From: Helicobacter sp. 12S02232-10
GTDB taxonomy: Bacteria; Campylobacterota; Campylobacteria; Campylobacterales; Helicobacteraceae
NCBI RefSeq assembly: GCF_002272895.1
Contig: NZ_MLAQ01000002.1
Span: forward strand, 186,001 to 250,000
DNA length: 64,000 nucleotides
Reading direction: 5' to 3'
The position numbers and the translations under genes are program-made. The notes beneath the pieces were generated by a model that ran no database searches, was not told the origin of the DNA, and saw only the letters and a program-made list of their open reading frames with translations. This document shows positions 25,467 through 33,463 of this stretch, one piece after another; the first letter of the stretch is position 1; each line of letters starts with the position of its first letter.

Positions 25467-26436
25467 AAAAAATATATTTAAAACTCTTTTATCTAAGGCT
25501 TTGGAAAAAAATGCTTCAGATTTACATATTTTGGGTGGTGGTGAGGTATTTTTCAGGGTTGGCAAAAAGATTGTTCCTTCTGAATTTGTCTTGGATAATG
25601 AAATGATTTTAGCATTGGAAAAAGAAATTTTTGATGATGGGCGTGTAAAAAAATACGTTGCAGAGACTGAGATAGACATTTCTTCAGATATTGAAGGCGT
25701 TCGTTTGCGACTGCATTGTTATTTAACCCGTTCGTTAAGGTCTTTCAGCATTCGAATATTGTCTCAGATTATCCCGAGTATGGAGGAATTGGGTCTTCCT
25801 CAGATATTGAAGGATATTTTTATTCAAAATGATGGGTTGATTTTGGTCAGCGGTCCTACAGGGAGTGGAAAATCAACGACGATTGCAGCAGCTTTGGAAT
25901 ATATCAATCAAAATTTTGGCAAGCATATTGTTTGCATTGAAGATCCGATAGAATATCTCCATAAGAATAACAAAAGCTTTTTTTCTTACCGCGAGGTCGG
26001 GAAAGATACCCTAAGTTTTAATGCTGCAATACAAGCAAGCTTACGAGAAGATCCTGATATTGTTTTTATCGGAGAGCTTCGGAGTCTTGATTCAATAAAG
26101 TCGGCTCTTTTGTGTGCTCAAACAGGGCATTTGGTAGTAGCAAGTACGCACGCTAAAGATGCGGCTGCTACTGTAGCAAGGATCGTTTATAGTGCGGGAA
26201 ATGATAGAAGTGAGATTGCAGCCGAATTAGCTTTTTGCTTACGTGCAATCATCTCTCAAGAGCTTCTTTGCGTGAATGAAACGGATCTAAGAGGTATTTA
26301 TGAAGTTTTGGTTGCTACCCCTGCTGTTAAAACTCTGATTCGTGAGCAAAAATTTCATCAAATTCCATCTCAGATTGCAATGGGAAAGGAATTTGGAATG
26401 ATTAGTTTTGAACAAAGCAGGGCTGCTTTGAAATGA
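25456..26436 (+). CDS. PilT/GspE-family secretion ATPase
   Basis: 326-residue hexameric motor ATPase of the type II secretion/type IV pilus family. Walker A is SGPTGSGKSTT; IVCIEDPIEY holds the Asp-box, QASLREDPDIVFIGELR the Walker B (IGELR as in PilT), and TGHLVVASTHAKDAA the His-box. The length and single N-terminal PAS-like domain (NASDLHILGGGEVFFRVG) are PilT-like rather than GspE-like, and the zinc-binding tetracysteine of GspE is missing. It probably powers or retracts the pseudopilus built from the preceding gene products, for example for DNA uptake. Confidence 0.85.
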   Translation: MINKKNIFKTLLSKALEKNASDLHILGGGEVFFRVGKKIVPSEFVLDNEMILALEKEIFDDGRVKKYVAETEIDISSDIEGVRLRLHCYLTRSLRSFSIRILSQIIPSMEELGLPQILKDIFIQNDGLILVSGPTGSGKSTTIAAALEYINQNFGKHIVCIEDPIEYLHKNNKSFFSYREVGKDTLSFNAAIQASLREDPDIVFIGELRSLDSIKSALLCAQTGHLVVASTHAKDAAATVARIVYSAGNDRSEIAAELAFCLRAIISQELLCVNETDLRGIYEVLVATPAVKTLIREQKFHQIPSQIAMGKEFGMISFEQSRAALK

Positions 26437-26511
26437 TAAAAGTTTGTTTTAGCTATTTTTTGTATTTTTTCTACTATGACATATTATTAAAACAATGAAT
26501 GCAAAGAGAAA

Positions 26512-29229
26512 TTATTTAAGTTCTGCCCAATTATTTCCCGTTGTAACCCCACACTTCAATGGTACATTAAGCGTATAAATGCCATTCATCATCACTTCGA
26601 TTTCTTTTGAGGCTTGAGGTAGCAGTTCTTTAGGAAGTTCAAATATCAATTCATCGTGGACTTGGAGCAGCATTTTGACTGCAGAGTTTTTAAAATGGTG
26701 GTGAATTTTAAGCATTGCCAATTTGATTAAATCCGCAGCACTCCCTTGAAATATAGAGTTGATACCTTCCCTTAGATAGTTGGCTTTCATAAAATCTGTA
26801 GCAGTGCTGAAATCAAAATATCTTCGATGTCCTAAAAGGGTTTGAGCATAGCCATTTGCTAAAATCTCTTCTTCTTTTGATTTTAGAAAATTTTTTACCG
26901 TCGGGAAGGATTCGAAATAACTTTCAATATAACCTTTTGCTTCTTTTGGAGAGATTTTGAGGGTTTTGGCGAGTTTTCTTGACCCCATTCCATAGATCAG
27001 CCCGAAATTAATAGATTTTGCAATGGCACGCTTTTCTTTAGCGGAGTCAGAACCAAAAATTCTAATGGCGGTTTCGGTATGAATGTCTTTATCTTGCACA
27101 AAAGATTCTACTAAATTTTTATCCATACAGAAGTGCGCAAGCAAGCGGAGTTCTATTTGGGAGTAATCAACGCTCAAAAGTGTATTTTTTTTGTCGCTGA
27201 TGATAAAACCTTCTCGTATTTGTTTGCCTGCTTCGGTGCGAACAGGGATATTTTGGAGATTGGGAGATTTGGAGCTGAGTCTGCCTGTGGCTGTACCGGT
27301 TTGTAAGAATGAAGTGTGGATTTTATTTTCTTGATTGTGGAGTTTTAATAGAGGTTCAATGTAGGTATTTTTAAGCTTGAAAGTTTCGCGATATTCCATT
27401 ATTTCAGGGATGACAGGGTGGGCGTCAATCAGGCTTTCAAGCGTCTGCTCATCAGTGCTGTAGCCGCCTTTGATTTGTCTTACTGCTTTTAATCCTAGTC
27501 TTGTAAATAAGACTTCAGCAAGCTGTTTTGGGGAGTTGAGATTGAAGTCATAACCTATGTGCTTATAGATTCTGTTTTGGATTTGAGCGAGTTTAATAGA
27601 AAGCTCTTCTTTAAGTTTTTCAAACCACGACACGCTGATTGTTATGCCGTTGCTTTCCATATCTTTAAGGACTTCAATTAAAGGAAATTCAAGTTCTTCA
27701 GCGATTTTTATCACAGAATCCAAACCCTTACTTTTAAGTTCTTCAATCAGGCGCCAATATAAATTTATACTTGCTACTGCGTCTTCAGCAGCATATTTAG
27801 CAGCAATTTCAAGATTGACATTGGAAAAATTTTGATTTTTAGGAACAATATCTTCAAATGCAATCATTTTATGTCCAAACCATCTTTCCATTTGGCTATC
27901 TAATCCCACGCTCATCACACTATCTAGTAACCAAGCAAGAACCATCGAATCTTTGATAGTTTTTTGGGGGGAAAGACCAAAATTGTTTTGCGCAATGAGA
28001 ATATCAAATTTGAGGTTATGCCCAATCAGGGGATGAGAAAAGATTTTTTCAATTGCCTTTTTTGCGTTTTCGTGAGATATTTGCGGCTCAATTCCTAGAT
28101 AGTTGTGGGCAATAGGGACATAATAGCCATTTTCTCTATCGACACAAAAGCTAAAGCCTACCATCAAAGCATTAGCAACATCAAGAGAATTTGTCTCACA
28201 ATCATAAGCGATTTCTTGATCGGGTGCTAAGGAGTCAAGAATTTTAAAGAGTGTTGCTGCATCGTTTAGAAGATGAGAGATGCATTTGAATTGGGATTTT
28301 GAGGAGGCATTCAATCCGCCCAATCCCTTGGATTTAGACTTAAAGGTTTTGGCAGGTTGGCTCATTGGCATACCTTTGAGTCTTTGAGCTATTTTAATGA
28401 ATTCATATCGTTCTAGTTCATCTACGATAGTTGAAAGAGGATTTTGAACGGGCATTTTGCACGATTGTAAGTCAAAATCTTGCAATAAATCTGTTTTTAG
28501 GGTCACAAGATCTTTGCTCAAATAAGCCGATTCTTTTCCAGCGATAATTAAATTGCAAATTCGAGGGCTTGTGATTTCAGAGATTTTATCAAGATTGGCA
28601 TAAATATTATCCAAGCTCCCAAAAGTTTCAATGAGTTTTTGAGCTGTTTTGGCACCTATGCCCTTAATGCCAGGTACATTGTCGCTACTATCTCCCACTA
28701 AACTTTGATAGTCAGTAAATGCACTAGGAGGAATGCCATATTTATCAATGCATTCTTTTTCTCGGATATCTTTTTTGTTGATCGGATCATAAAGGTAGGT
28801 GTTTCCATCAATTAATTGATAAAGATCTTTGTCGTGGCTGATGATTCGGACATCGACATTATTTTTGTTGGCGACCTTATTTAAAGAAGCGATGGCGTCA
28901 TCGGCCTCATAGCCTTCAAAGCTCAAATTTAAAAAGCCCATTTTTTTTATCCACTCAATCGCAATAGGAAGTTGCATTAGCAAATCTTGAGGGGCTTGGA
29001 CTCGTGTCGCTTTATAGGCGGGATAAAATTCTTTTCTTTTGTTTAATCCTTGACCTTCTAAGGCAAAGACAATATAGTCAGAAATCCCTTCTTTATGTAG
29101 ATTCATAATTAAGTTTGCAAAGCCCATCAAAAGACCTGTGGGGAAACCTTCTGCGTTTTTTAGTGGGGGGAGGGCGTAAAAACTGCGAAAAAAGAATCCG
29201 AACGTATCAACAATCGTTAGGGTTTGCAT
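26512..29229 (-). CDS. polA: DNA polymerase I
   Basis: 905 residues with all three domains. 5'-nuclease: VDTFGFFFRSFYALPP, ISHDKDLYQLIDGNTYLYDP, DYQSLVGDSSDNVPGIKGIG. 3'-5' exonuclease: YDCETNSLDVANALMVGFSF (D-x-E), LIGHNLKFDILIAQ and KYAAEDAVA, so the proofreading residues look intact. Polymerase: LLSVDYSQIELRLLAHF (motif A), FGLIYGMGSRKLAK (motif B) and LLQVHDELIFEL (motif C). The ATG at 29229 is used: AAGGACAGCG precedes it and the protein then starts MQTLTIVDTFG like the family. The ORF extends 31 codons upstream into thyX, which is not needed. Confidence 0.95.
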   Translation of the reverse strand: MQTLTIVDTFGFFFRSFYALPPLKNAEGFPTGLLMGFANLIMNLHKEGISDYIVFALEGQGLNKRKEFYPAYKATRVQAPQDLLMQLPIAIEWIKKMGFLNLSFEGYEADDAIASLNKVANKNNVDVRIISHDKDLYQLIDGNTYLYDPINKKDIREKECIDKYGIPPSAFTDYQSLVGDSSDNVPGIKGIGAKTAQKLIETFGSLDNIYANLDKISEITSPRICNLIIAGKESAYLSKDLVTLKTDLLQDFDLQSCKMPVQNPLSTIVDELERYEFIKIAQRLKGMPMSQPAKTFKSKSKGLGGLNASSKSQFKCISHLLNDAATLFKILDSLAPDQEIAYDCETNSLDVANALMVGFSFCVDRENGYYVPIAHNYLGIEPQISHENAKKAIEKIFSHPLIGHNLKFDILIAQNNFGLSPQKTIKDSMVLAWLLDSVMSVGLDSQMERWFGHKMIAFEDIVPKNQNFSNVNLEIAAKYAAEDAVASINLYWRLIEELKSKGLDSVIKIAEELEFPLIEVLKDMESNGITISVSWFEKLKEELSIKLAQIQNRIYKHIGYDFNLNSPKQLAEVLFTRLGLKAVRQIKGGYSTDEQTLESLIDAHPVIPEIMEYRETFKLKNTYIEPLLKLHNQENKIHTSFLQTGTATGRLSSKSPNLQNIPVRTEAGKQIREGFIISDKKNTLLSVDYSQIELRLLAHFCMDKNLVESFVQDKDIHTETAIRIFGSDSAKEKRAIAKSINFGLIYGMGSRKLAKTLKISPKEAKGYIESYFESFPTVKNFLKSKEEEILANGYAQTLLGHRRYFDFSTATDFMKANYLREGINSIFQGSAADLIKLAMLKIHHHFKNSAVKMLLQVHDELIFELPKELLPQASKEIEVMMNGIYTLNVPLKCGVTTGNNWAELK

Positions 29230-29875
29230 CGCTGTCCTTATTTTTTTCATAGGGTTGGGTGATTTTTTCTTCAAAAATAAATCGGTGCTCCTGAGGTAGG
29301 GCTTCATAAATGCTGTGAGCAAGTTTTTGGATCTCCCAAAGGGCGGCTCTAGAGGTGCGTAGTTCTAAAAAGTTTTGAAGGCTTCTAGCGTTGATACTCC
29401 AATGAAGTTCAGTTTTATAAGATTCGGGCATCGCATATTTGGCGATATCATTGTGAGTGTTTTCGCATAGAATTTCGCGGAGATTTTCAAGAGCTTTGAG
29501 TGAGGCAATATTGACATTTTTATTCGAGGTAAAGACGAGATATTTTTCTGCTCTGTTTAGGTTTGCTTCATTTGGAGGTAAAAAAGTGGCTTCCTGCTTG
29601 ATTTCTTTGAGCGTGTAGCGGGAGGATTTGACACTATAGCTTGCCATTCGATGTCTAGCAAGTTCTTGGAGGCAAGCTCTACTGATGCCTTGGATATAAA
29701 AATTGTAATATAAATGTTCGAGCGTACTAGAATGTTTGAATTTATTGCCGACACGATCAATGAGGGCAAGGTCTTTTTCGCCCCCGTTATCAGATTTTTC
29801 AAAGCTTTGCCAACAGGTGCGAATCGCCATTGAGCAGACTTCAAGAGGGGTAAAATGTTTTAATGTCACTTTCAT
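29207..29875 (-). CDS. thyX: flavin-dependent thymidylate synthase
   Basis: 222-residue FAD enzyme that makes dTMP from dUMP using methylene-tetrahydrofolate and NADPH; the route used by Helicobacter, which lacks ThyA. The ThyX motif RHRxxSxxxxSxR is present as RHRMASYSVKSSRYT, with the dUMP-binding serine. LHWSINARSLQNFLELR is the second conserved region. Its end overlaps the polA start by 23 bases, so dTMP supply and repair polymerase are in one transcript. Confidence 0.95.
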   Translation of the reverse strand: MKVTLKHFTPLEVCSMAIRTCWQSFEKSDNGGEKDLALIDRVGNKFKHSSTLEHLYYNFYIQGISRACLQELARHRMASYSVKSSRYTLKEIKQEATFLPPNEANLNRAEKYLVFTSNKNVNIASLKALENLREILCENTHNDIAKYAMPESYKTELHWSINARSLQNFLELRTSRAALWEIQKLAHSIYEALPQEHRFIFEEKITQPYEKNKDSDANPNDC

Positions 29876-29913
29876 TGTCGGGATCCTTTATAGGAATTTT
29901 ACAAGTTTGTGGA

Positions 29914-30080
29914 TTAGATTTTTATTAAATTTTCAAACGAGTCTAGAAATGATGTAACGATAAGACCAAAGCCATCTGTAAAATCATCGAGATTTTTTTG
30001 TTTGTGGGGGGGGGGGTGTGAATTTATTGCTTGAAATATCTTGAGAGCTTGGTGTATATTCGCCTATATCTTTGAATGTT
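29914..30080 (-). other. out-of-frame continuation of the HTH gene, through two homopolymer tracts
   Basis: Past the HTH stop, the minus strand reads RYETFKDIGEYTPSSQDISS in the neighbouring frame, then a proline run encoded by C11, then HKQKNLDDFTDGFGLIVTSF and a stop at 29914-29916 in a third frame. Removing one A from the A7 tract (30089-30095) and one C from the C11 tract (30006-30016) would join all pieces into one protein of about 105 residues. This may be a phase-variable gene in the off state or a decayed one. It could also be chance, though the last segment reads protein-like. Confidence 0.4.
30006..30016 (+). repeat. G11 homopolymer tract (C11 on the minus strand)
   Basis: Eleven consecutive G, from 30006 to 30016, between thyX and a small HTH gene. 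Tracts of this length slip at high rate in Helicobacter and usually mark phase-variable genes. On the minus strand it lies in an open reading region that could extend the HTH protein (see the entry at 29914). Confidence 0.95.
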
Positions 30081-30233
30081 TCATATCGTTTTTTTGAGTA
30101 AAGATAAGATTTCTTCATACTGAAAACCCAACATCACGCGTTTATAAAGTTCAGGCTTATTTTTGCGCCAATTTCTCAAGGTTTTAGGGTCAATATGAAG
30201 CTTTGTAGCTATGTCTTGTTGGGTGAGTTTCAT
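30081..30233 (-). CDS. small helix-turn-helix DNA-binding protein
   Basis: 50 residues starting MKLTQQDIATKLHIDPKTLR and continuing NWRKNKPELYKRVMLGFQYE. The segment QQDIATKLHIDPKTLRNWRK is a clear HTH, of the type in small plasmid and phage proteins of Campylobacterota. It ends in LLKKTI at the A7 tract at 30089-30095. A weak GGAAA precedes the ATG. It is divergent from the coiled-coil and nuclease genes, separated by 145 bases, so it may repress them and itself. A longer form is possible by slippage. Regulatory role is inferred. Confidence 0.65.
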   Translation of the reverse strand: MKLTQQDIATKLHIDPKTLRNWRKNKPELYKRVMLGFQYEEILSLLKKTI

Positions 30234-30378
30234 TTATATTTCCGAATATATTTTTTTAAGATAGTTTAATGAAAAAATATTTTAAAACAAATTGAGCAAT
30301 AATTACTTTTATAAAACTATTTTTAAGCAAATATTACCTAAAATTGAATGAAATTAATTTTAACATAGGAGTAATGGA

Positions 30379-30519
30379 ATGATTGAAAGAGAAGTGACAA
30401 ATATCGTTCGTAAAGAATTGGACAAGATGATAAAAAACTTCGCAGAGATTATAGAGGCTCAGATCAAAAAGAGTAAAGATGAGATTATAAGAGAGGTTGA
30501 GAGGAAGATAAAAAAATGA
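30379..30519 (+). CDS. 46-residue charged coiled-coil protein
   Basis: ATG at 30379 with AGGAG at 30367-30371, seven bases upstream. The product (start MIEREVTNIVRKELDKMIKN, end IIREVERKIKK) has hydrophobic residues in heptad-like spacing and is mostly Lys and Glu, so a single amphipathic helix or coiled coil is expected. Its stop overlaps the next ATG (ATGA), so it is translationally coupled to the nuclease gene and may be its partner, antitoxin or subunit. No family recognised. Confidence 0.65.
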   Translation: MIEREVTNIVRKELDKMIKNFAEIIEAQIKKSKDEIIREVERKIKK

Positions 30520-31847
30520 ATCGAAAATATACAGATGAAGAGCTCAAAGAAATCCTTATAAAAGTCTTGAAAGAAGCCTCAAAGCCGTTAAGAAAAGTAA
30601 CAATTGCAGAAAAATCCGAAGAAATGGGATTAAGAGATAAAAATCAAAACGACAGTTTTTACAATAGAATAGCTGGGATTGCCAAAAGCGATACAGAAAC
30701 TTTTATCGTTTATGGGGAGAAGAGAATAAAATCTTATTGGCTTAAAAGCAGGGGGGAATATCAAAAAGGGGAATATCAAAAAACCTTTGATAAAGATGTT
30801 GAAAATACTTTAGAGGACGGATCTTTCAAGAGAAAGATAGAGGAATTGGCAAGTAAGATCAATGATGAGAAACTTGTAGAAATAGTAAAAACAAATGAAG
30901 CCCAGACGAGAAGTTCTTTGATCGATGTGTTTTTAGGTGCTTTAGGTTATGACGTCTCAGATATTAATAAATGTAAGGTTGAAGATAGGGCGGGTTCAAA
31001 TAATCGGGGTGGCAAAAAAGTGGATTATACGTTATTGAAAAATGATAACCCTGTTCTTATCGTGGAAGCGAAAAATTATCAAGCTTCTTTGGATGGATCT
31101 ACGGAGCAACTTAGTACTTATTTTACTAATAAAGCTGGTAAAACTGGTGAAAAATGTTATCTTGCTTTGCTGAGTAATGGGCATAAGTATTTGTTTTTTT
31201 CTGATTTGGATGATGACAATAAGATAGATAAGGATTCATTTTTTACTTTTGATCTCAAAAATTATAACGATGAAGATTTAAAAAAACTTGAAAAATTTTC
31301 TTATAACAAAATCGATGTCGATCATATCAAAAAATGGGGGAAGAAAGAGAAGAATTATCAAAAAATATTAACCGCACTTAAAGCAGAAATTAATGAGCCA
31401 AACGCATTAATTTATCATTTCGGTCAAGTATTGAAAGATAAGAATAAACAAATAACCTCAGCTATCAAAACAGAATGCAAGGAGCATCTCAAAAGAGCTT
31501 TTAGAGAGCTTTGTAGTTCTTCAAAAGAGTCAAATTCTAATGAAAGAACCCCTTTTTCTGCAAACACTCAAGATTCTACAAAAATAAATAAATCTAGTAG
31601 TTCGATTCGCAATGAATTTAAAGATTTGATTCGTAAGGTCTTACAAACTGCACAAACTTCTTTGGATAAGCACGAAATCTATAACATTGCCGAGCAGAAA
31701 GGATGGCTCCAAGATTTATCTTCAAAAAGCAAGGACATTAAAAAAAAGCTGTCTGAAGTTGCAATGTATGAAATGAAAGATGAGATCATTGTGGAGAGAA
31801 GTGGCGGTAAAAACGGAGCCAAATATTGTCTCAAATCAAAAAGATAA
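30516..31847 (+). CDS. HTH-nuclease-HTH protein (type I R-like PD-(D/E)xK core)
   Basis: 443 residues in three parts. Residues 5-75 (EELKEILIKVLKEASKPLRK...YWLKS) look like a winged-helix domain of the HARE-HTH type that accompanies restriction enzymes. Residues 105-290 match the HsdR N-terminal-like nuclease fold: RSSLIDVFLGALGYD, then KKVDYTLL and VLIVEAK give the catalytic set D170, E184 and K186. A Ser/Asn-rich linker follows, then residues 370-443 repeat the winged-helix pattern and end YCLKS. There is no helicase, methylase or specificity gene beside it, so it is a stand-alone DNA-targeting nuclease, plausibly for defence. It is coupled to the coiled-coil gene before it. Confidence 0.7.
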   Translation: MNRKYTDEELKEILIKVLKEASKPLRKVTIAEKSEEMGLRDKNQNDSFYNRIAGIAKSDTETFIVYGEKRIKSYWLKSRGEYQKGEYQKTFDKDVENTLEDGSFKRKIEELASKINDEKLVEIVKTNEAQTRSSLIDVFLGALGYDVSDINKCKVEDRAGSNNRGGKKVDYTLLKNDNPVLIVEAKNYQASLDGSTEQLSTYFTNKAGKTGEKCYLALLSNGHKYLFFSDLDDDNKIDKDSFFTFDLKNYNDEDLKKLEKFSYNKIDVDHIKKWGKKEKNYQKILTALKAEINEPNALIYHFGQVLKDKNKQITSAIKTECKEHLKRAFRELCSSSKESNSNERTPFSANTQDSTKINKSSSSIRNEFKDLIRKVLQTAQTSLDKHEIYNIAEQKGWLQDLSSKSKDIKKKLSEVAMYEMKDEIIVERSGGKNGAKYCLKSKR

Positions 31848-31895
31848 TATTTTATTAAGATTTCTTTTCATACGGACTTTTGGGGTAGATTTGGG

Positions 31896-32324
31896 TTATT
31901 TTTTCTTCGTTTTGTAGTTGATTTTTTTGCATAACGGGTTGGAAAGCTCACAAAATATTTTAGGATTAGATGAAAAATCTTTTGGTGAAATGCGTAATAT
32001 TGTGGCTTGAGAGTGTGATTTAGCCAAAATAGTCAGATTTTGAGGATTAAATCTTAAAAAACATTCATTTGTTCCATCTTTGTCCAACGCGCCTAGAAGT
32101 GCAAAAATTTCGGATCGATTGATTTTTTGGTCGGACAAATGTGCTTTAGTAAAAAGAAGTGAGATTTTGCTTTGGAGTATGCCGAGTTTAGAGCTGAGTG
32201 CAAGTTCGCAGATTTTGGAGTCTGAAGAGAGTCTTGGGATTGCCACTGAAACAAGAATACCAAGAATCACAATCCCAAATACAATCTCAATCAGGCTGAA
32301 AGCCTTAGAAATTGATAGAGCCAT
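31896..32324 (-). CDS. pseudopilin
   Basis: 142 residues with a clear prepilin start: basic leader then FSLIEIVFGIVILGILVSVA, Glu at +5 and a long hydrophobic helix followed by IPRLSSD. The globular part has cysteines near the end (FCELSNPLCKKI). It is similar in design to the neighbouring pseudopilin and overlaps it by 20 bases. Probably a minor or major subunit of a competence/secretion pseudopilus. Confidence 0.8.
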   Translation of the reverse strand: MALSISKAFSLIEIVFGIVILGILVSVAIPRLSSDSKICELALSSKLGILQSKISLLFTKAHLSDQKINRSEIFALLGALDKDGTNECFLRFNPQNLTILAKSHSQATILRISPKDFSSNPKIFCELSNPLCKKINYKTKKK

Positions 32325-32751
32325 TGCTTAGAGGTATGGAAATTTTTTTCGTATAGATTTTGGCAAGCTTTTTGCAAAGGGGAGAGGTGATGGCTGGGTT
32401 AATGGAAAAATGAAGCGAAGAGTCGGCTGAAAAATCAATGATAACGCAATTATTGAGCGTGTCTATAGCCCCATTTTTAGCCAATCGAACGCCATTTGGC
32501 GTAGGGATCCATTTGGTAGGGTTTAACCCTGCTGTTTCCATAATGAAATCCCCATTTAAATCCGAAGGGGCGATCTCTTCAGTGAGGCTTTTGGCTTGAA
32601 TAGAGCTTAAGATTGTCTGTATGTCACTTTGAACGGCGACATATTGCGCATCGCCTCTAGTGATGGAAAGCCTAGGTATAGCGATGGCAGCGATGATTCC
32701 TATGATAACAATAACAAATACTAATTCAATCATACTGAATGCATTTCTCAT
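32305..32751 (-). CDS. pseudopilin (GspG/CtsG-like)
   Basis: 148 residues starting MRNAFSMIELVFVIVIIGII, a textbook prepilin signal with cleavage before Phe and Glu at +5. The C-terminal domain contains NNCVIIDFSADSSLHFSINP and a late Cys pair. Such genes in Campylobacter form the Cts DNA-uptake system. The start overlaps the mtnN stop, so the two pseudopilins ride on the fabD-mtnN transcript. Confidence 0.82.
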   Translation of the reverse strand: MRNAFSMIELVFVIVIIGIIAAIAIPRLSITRGDAQYVAVQSDIQTILSSIQAKSLTEEIAPSDLNGDFIMETAGLNPTKWIPTPNGVRLAKNGAIDTLNNCVIIDFSADSSLHFSINPAITSPLCKKLAKIYTKKISIPLSNGSINF

Positions 32752-33452
32752 AAATTATCCTGTTGCAATAGAGTATCCACCATATTTTTGACAAAATTTG
32801 CTGATATTCTCGCAGAAGAATCTAAGAATTCATCAAAGCTTACATCTGCTTGACCATCTGCACTATCGCTGATGGAACGGAATATGCAAAAAGGTACTTG
32901 CAGCAGATCGCATACTACTGCCACTGAAGCCCCTTCCATTTCAACCGCATCGGCATTAAATTTTTCAATCAGCCATTGTTTTTTTTCAGCGTTGTTAATG
33001 AATTGATCACCTGAGGCAATGATCCCTTCTTTGAGGTCAAATTCATATCGTTTGGCTACAGATTTTGCGATTTCATTAAGCTTGGGATCGGATTGGATAT
33101 AAATTTTGCTTTCAGGTATGAACCCTAAGGGATGCCCAAAAGCACTAATATCCACATCGTGTTGGCAAAGCTTTGTGGCAATCATCAAATCCCCTACTTT
33201 CAGATCTTGTCTCAAACCTCCAGCAACACCACTGAATATGATTTTTTCACATTTGAAGTATAAAATCATACTTGAAGCCGTCAGGGCGGAATGAACCTTA
33301 CCTATTTTGCTATAAGCGATATAAATTTCTGAGTCTTTATAAGAGACACAATAAAAAATATTGCCTCCTAAAGAAATTTCTTCATATTTCCCAAAAATCT
33401 CAAGCAAGGGAATAATTTCTTCGCGCATAGCGCCAATGATGCCGATTTTCAT
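32748..33452 (-). CDS. mtnN: MTA/SAH (and aminofutalosine) nucleosidase
   Basis: 234-residue nucleosidase that hydrolyses methylthioadenosine and S-adenosylhomocysteine; in Helicobacter it also acts on 6-amino-6-deoxyfutalosine in menaquinone synthesis. Signatures: MKIGIIGAMREEIIPLLEIF at the start, FSGVAGGLRQDLKVGDL, VEMEGASVAVV for ribose binding and RSISDSADGQA with the catalytic Asp. Order with fabD matches H. pylori HP0089-HP0090. The reverse-strand ATG has AAGGAAAAT upstream. Confidence 0.93.
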   Translation of the reverse strand: MKIGIIGAMREEIIPLLEIFGKYEEISLGGNIFYCVSYKDSEIYIAYSKIGKVHSALTASSMILYFKCEKIIFSGVAGGLRQDLKVGDLMIATKLCQHDVDISAFGHPLGFIPESKIYIQSDPKLNEIAKSVAKRYEFDLKEGIIASGDQFINNAEKKQWLIEKFNADAVEMEGASVAVVCDLLQVPFCIFRSISDSADGQADVSFDEFLDSSARISANFVKNMVDTLLQQDNL

Positions 33453-33463
33453 TTGATTTTCCT

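Noticed and set aside
29230-29322. Longer polA start, 31 codons upstream
   Set aside because: It overlaps thyX, has no good ribosome site, and the extra residues are not part of the PolA family; the ATG at 29229 has AAGGACAG.
32080-32331. 83-codon plus-strand ORF over the pseudopilins
   Set aside because: Shadow of the well-supported minus-strand prepilin genes.
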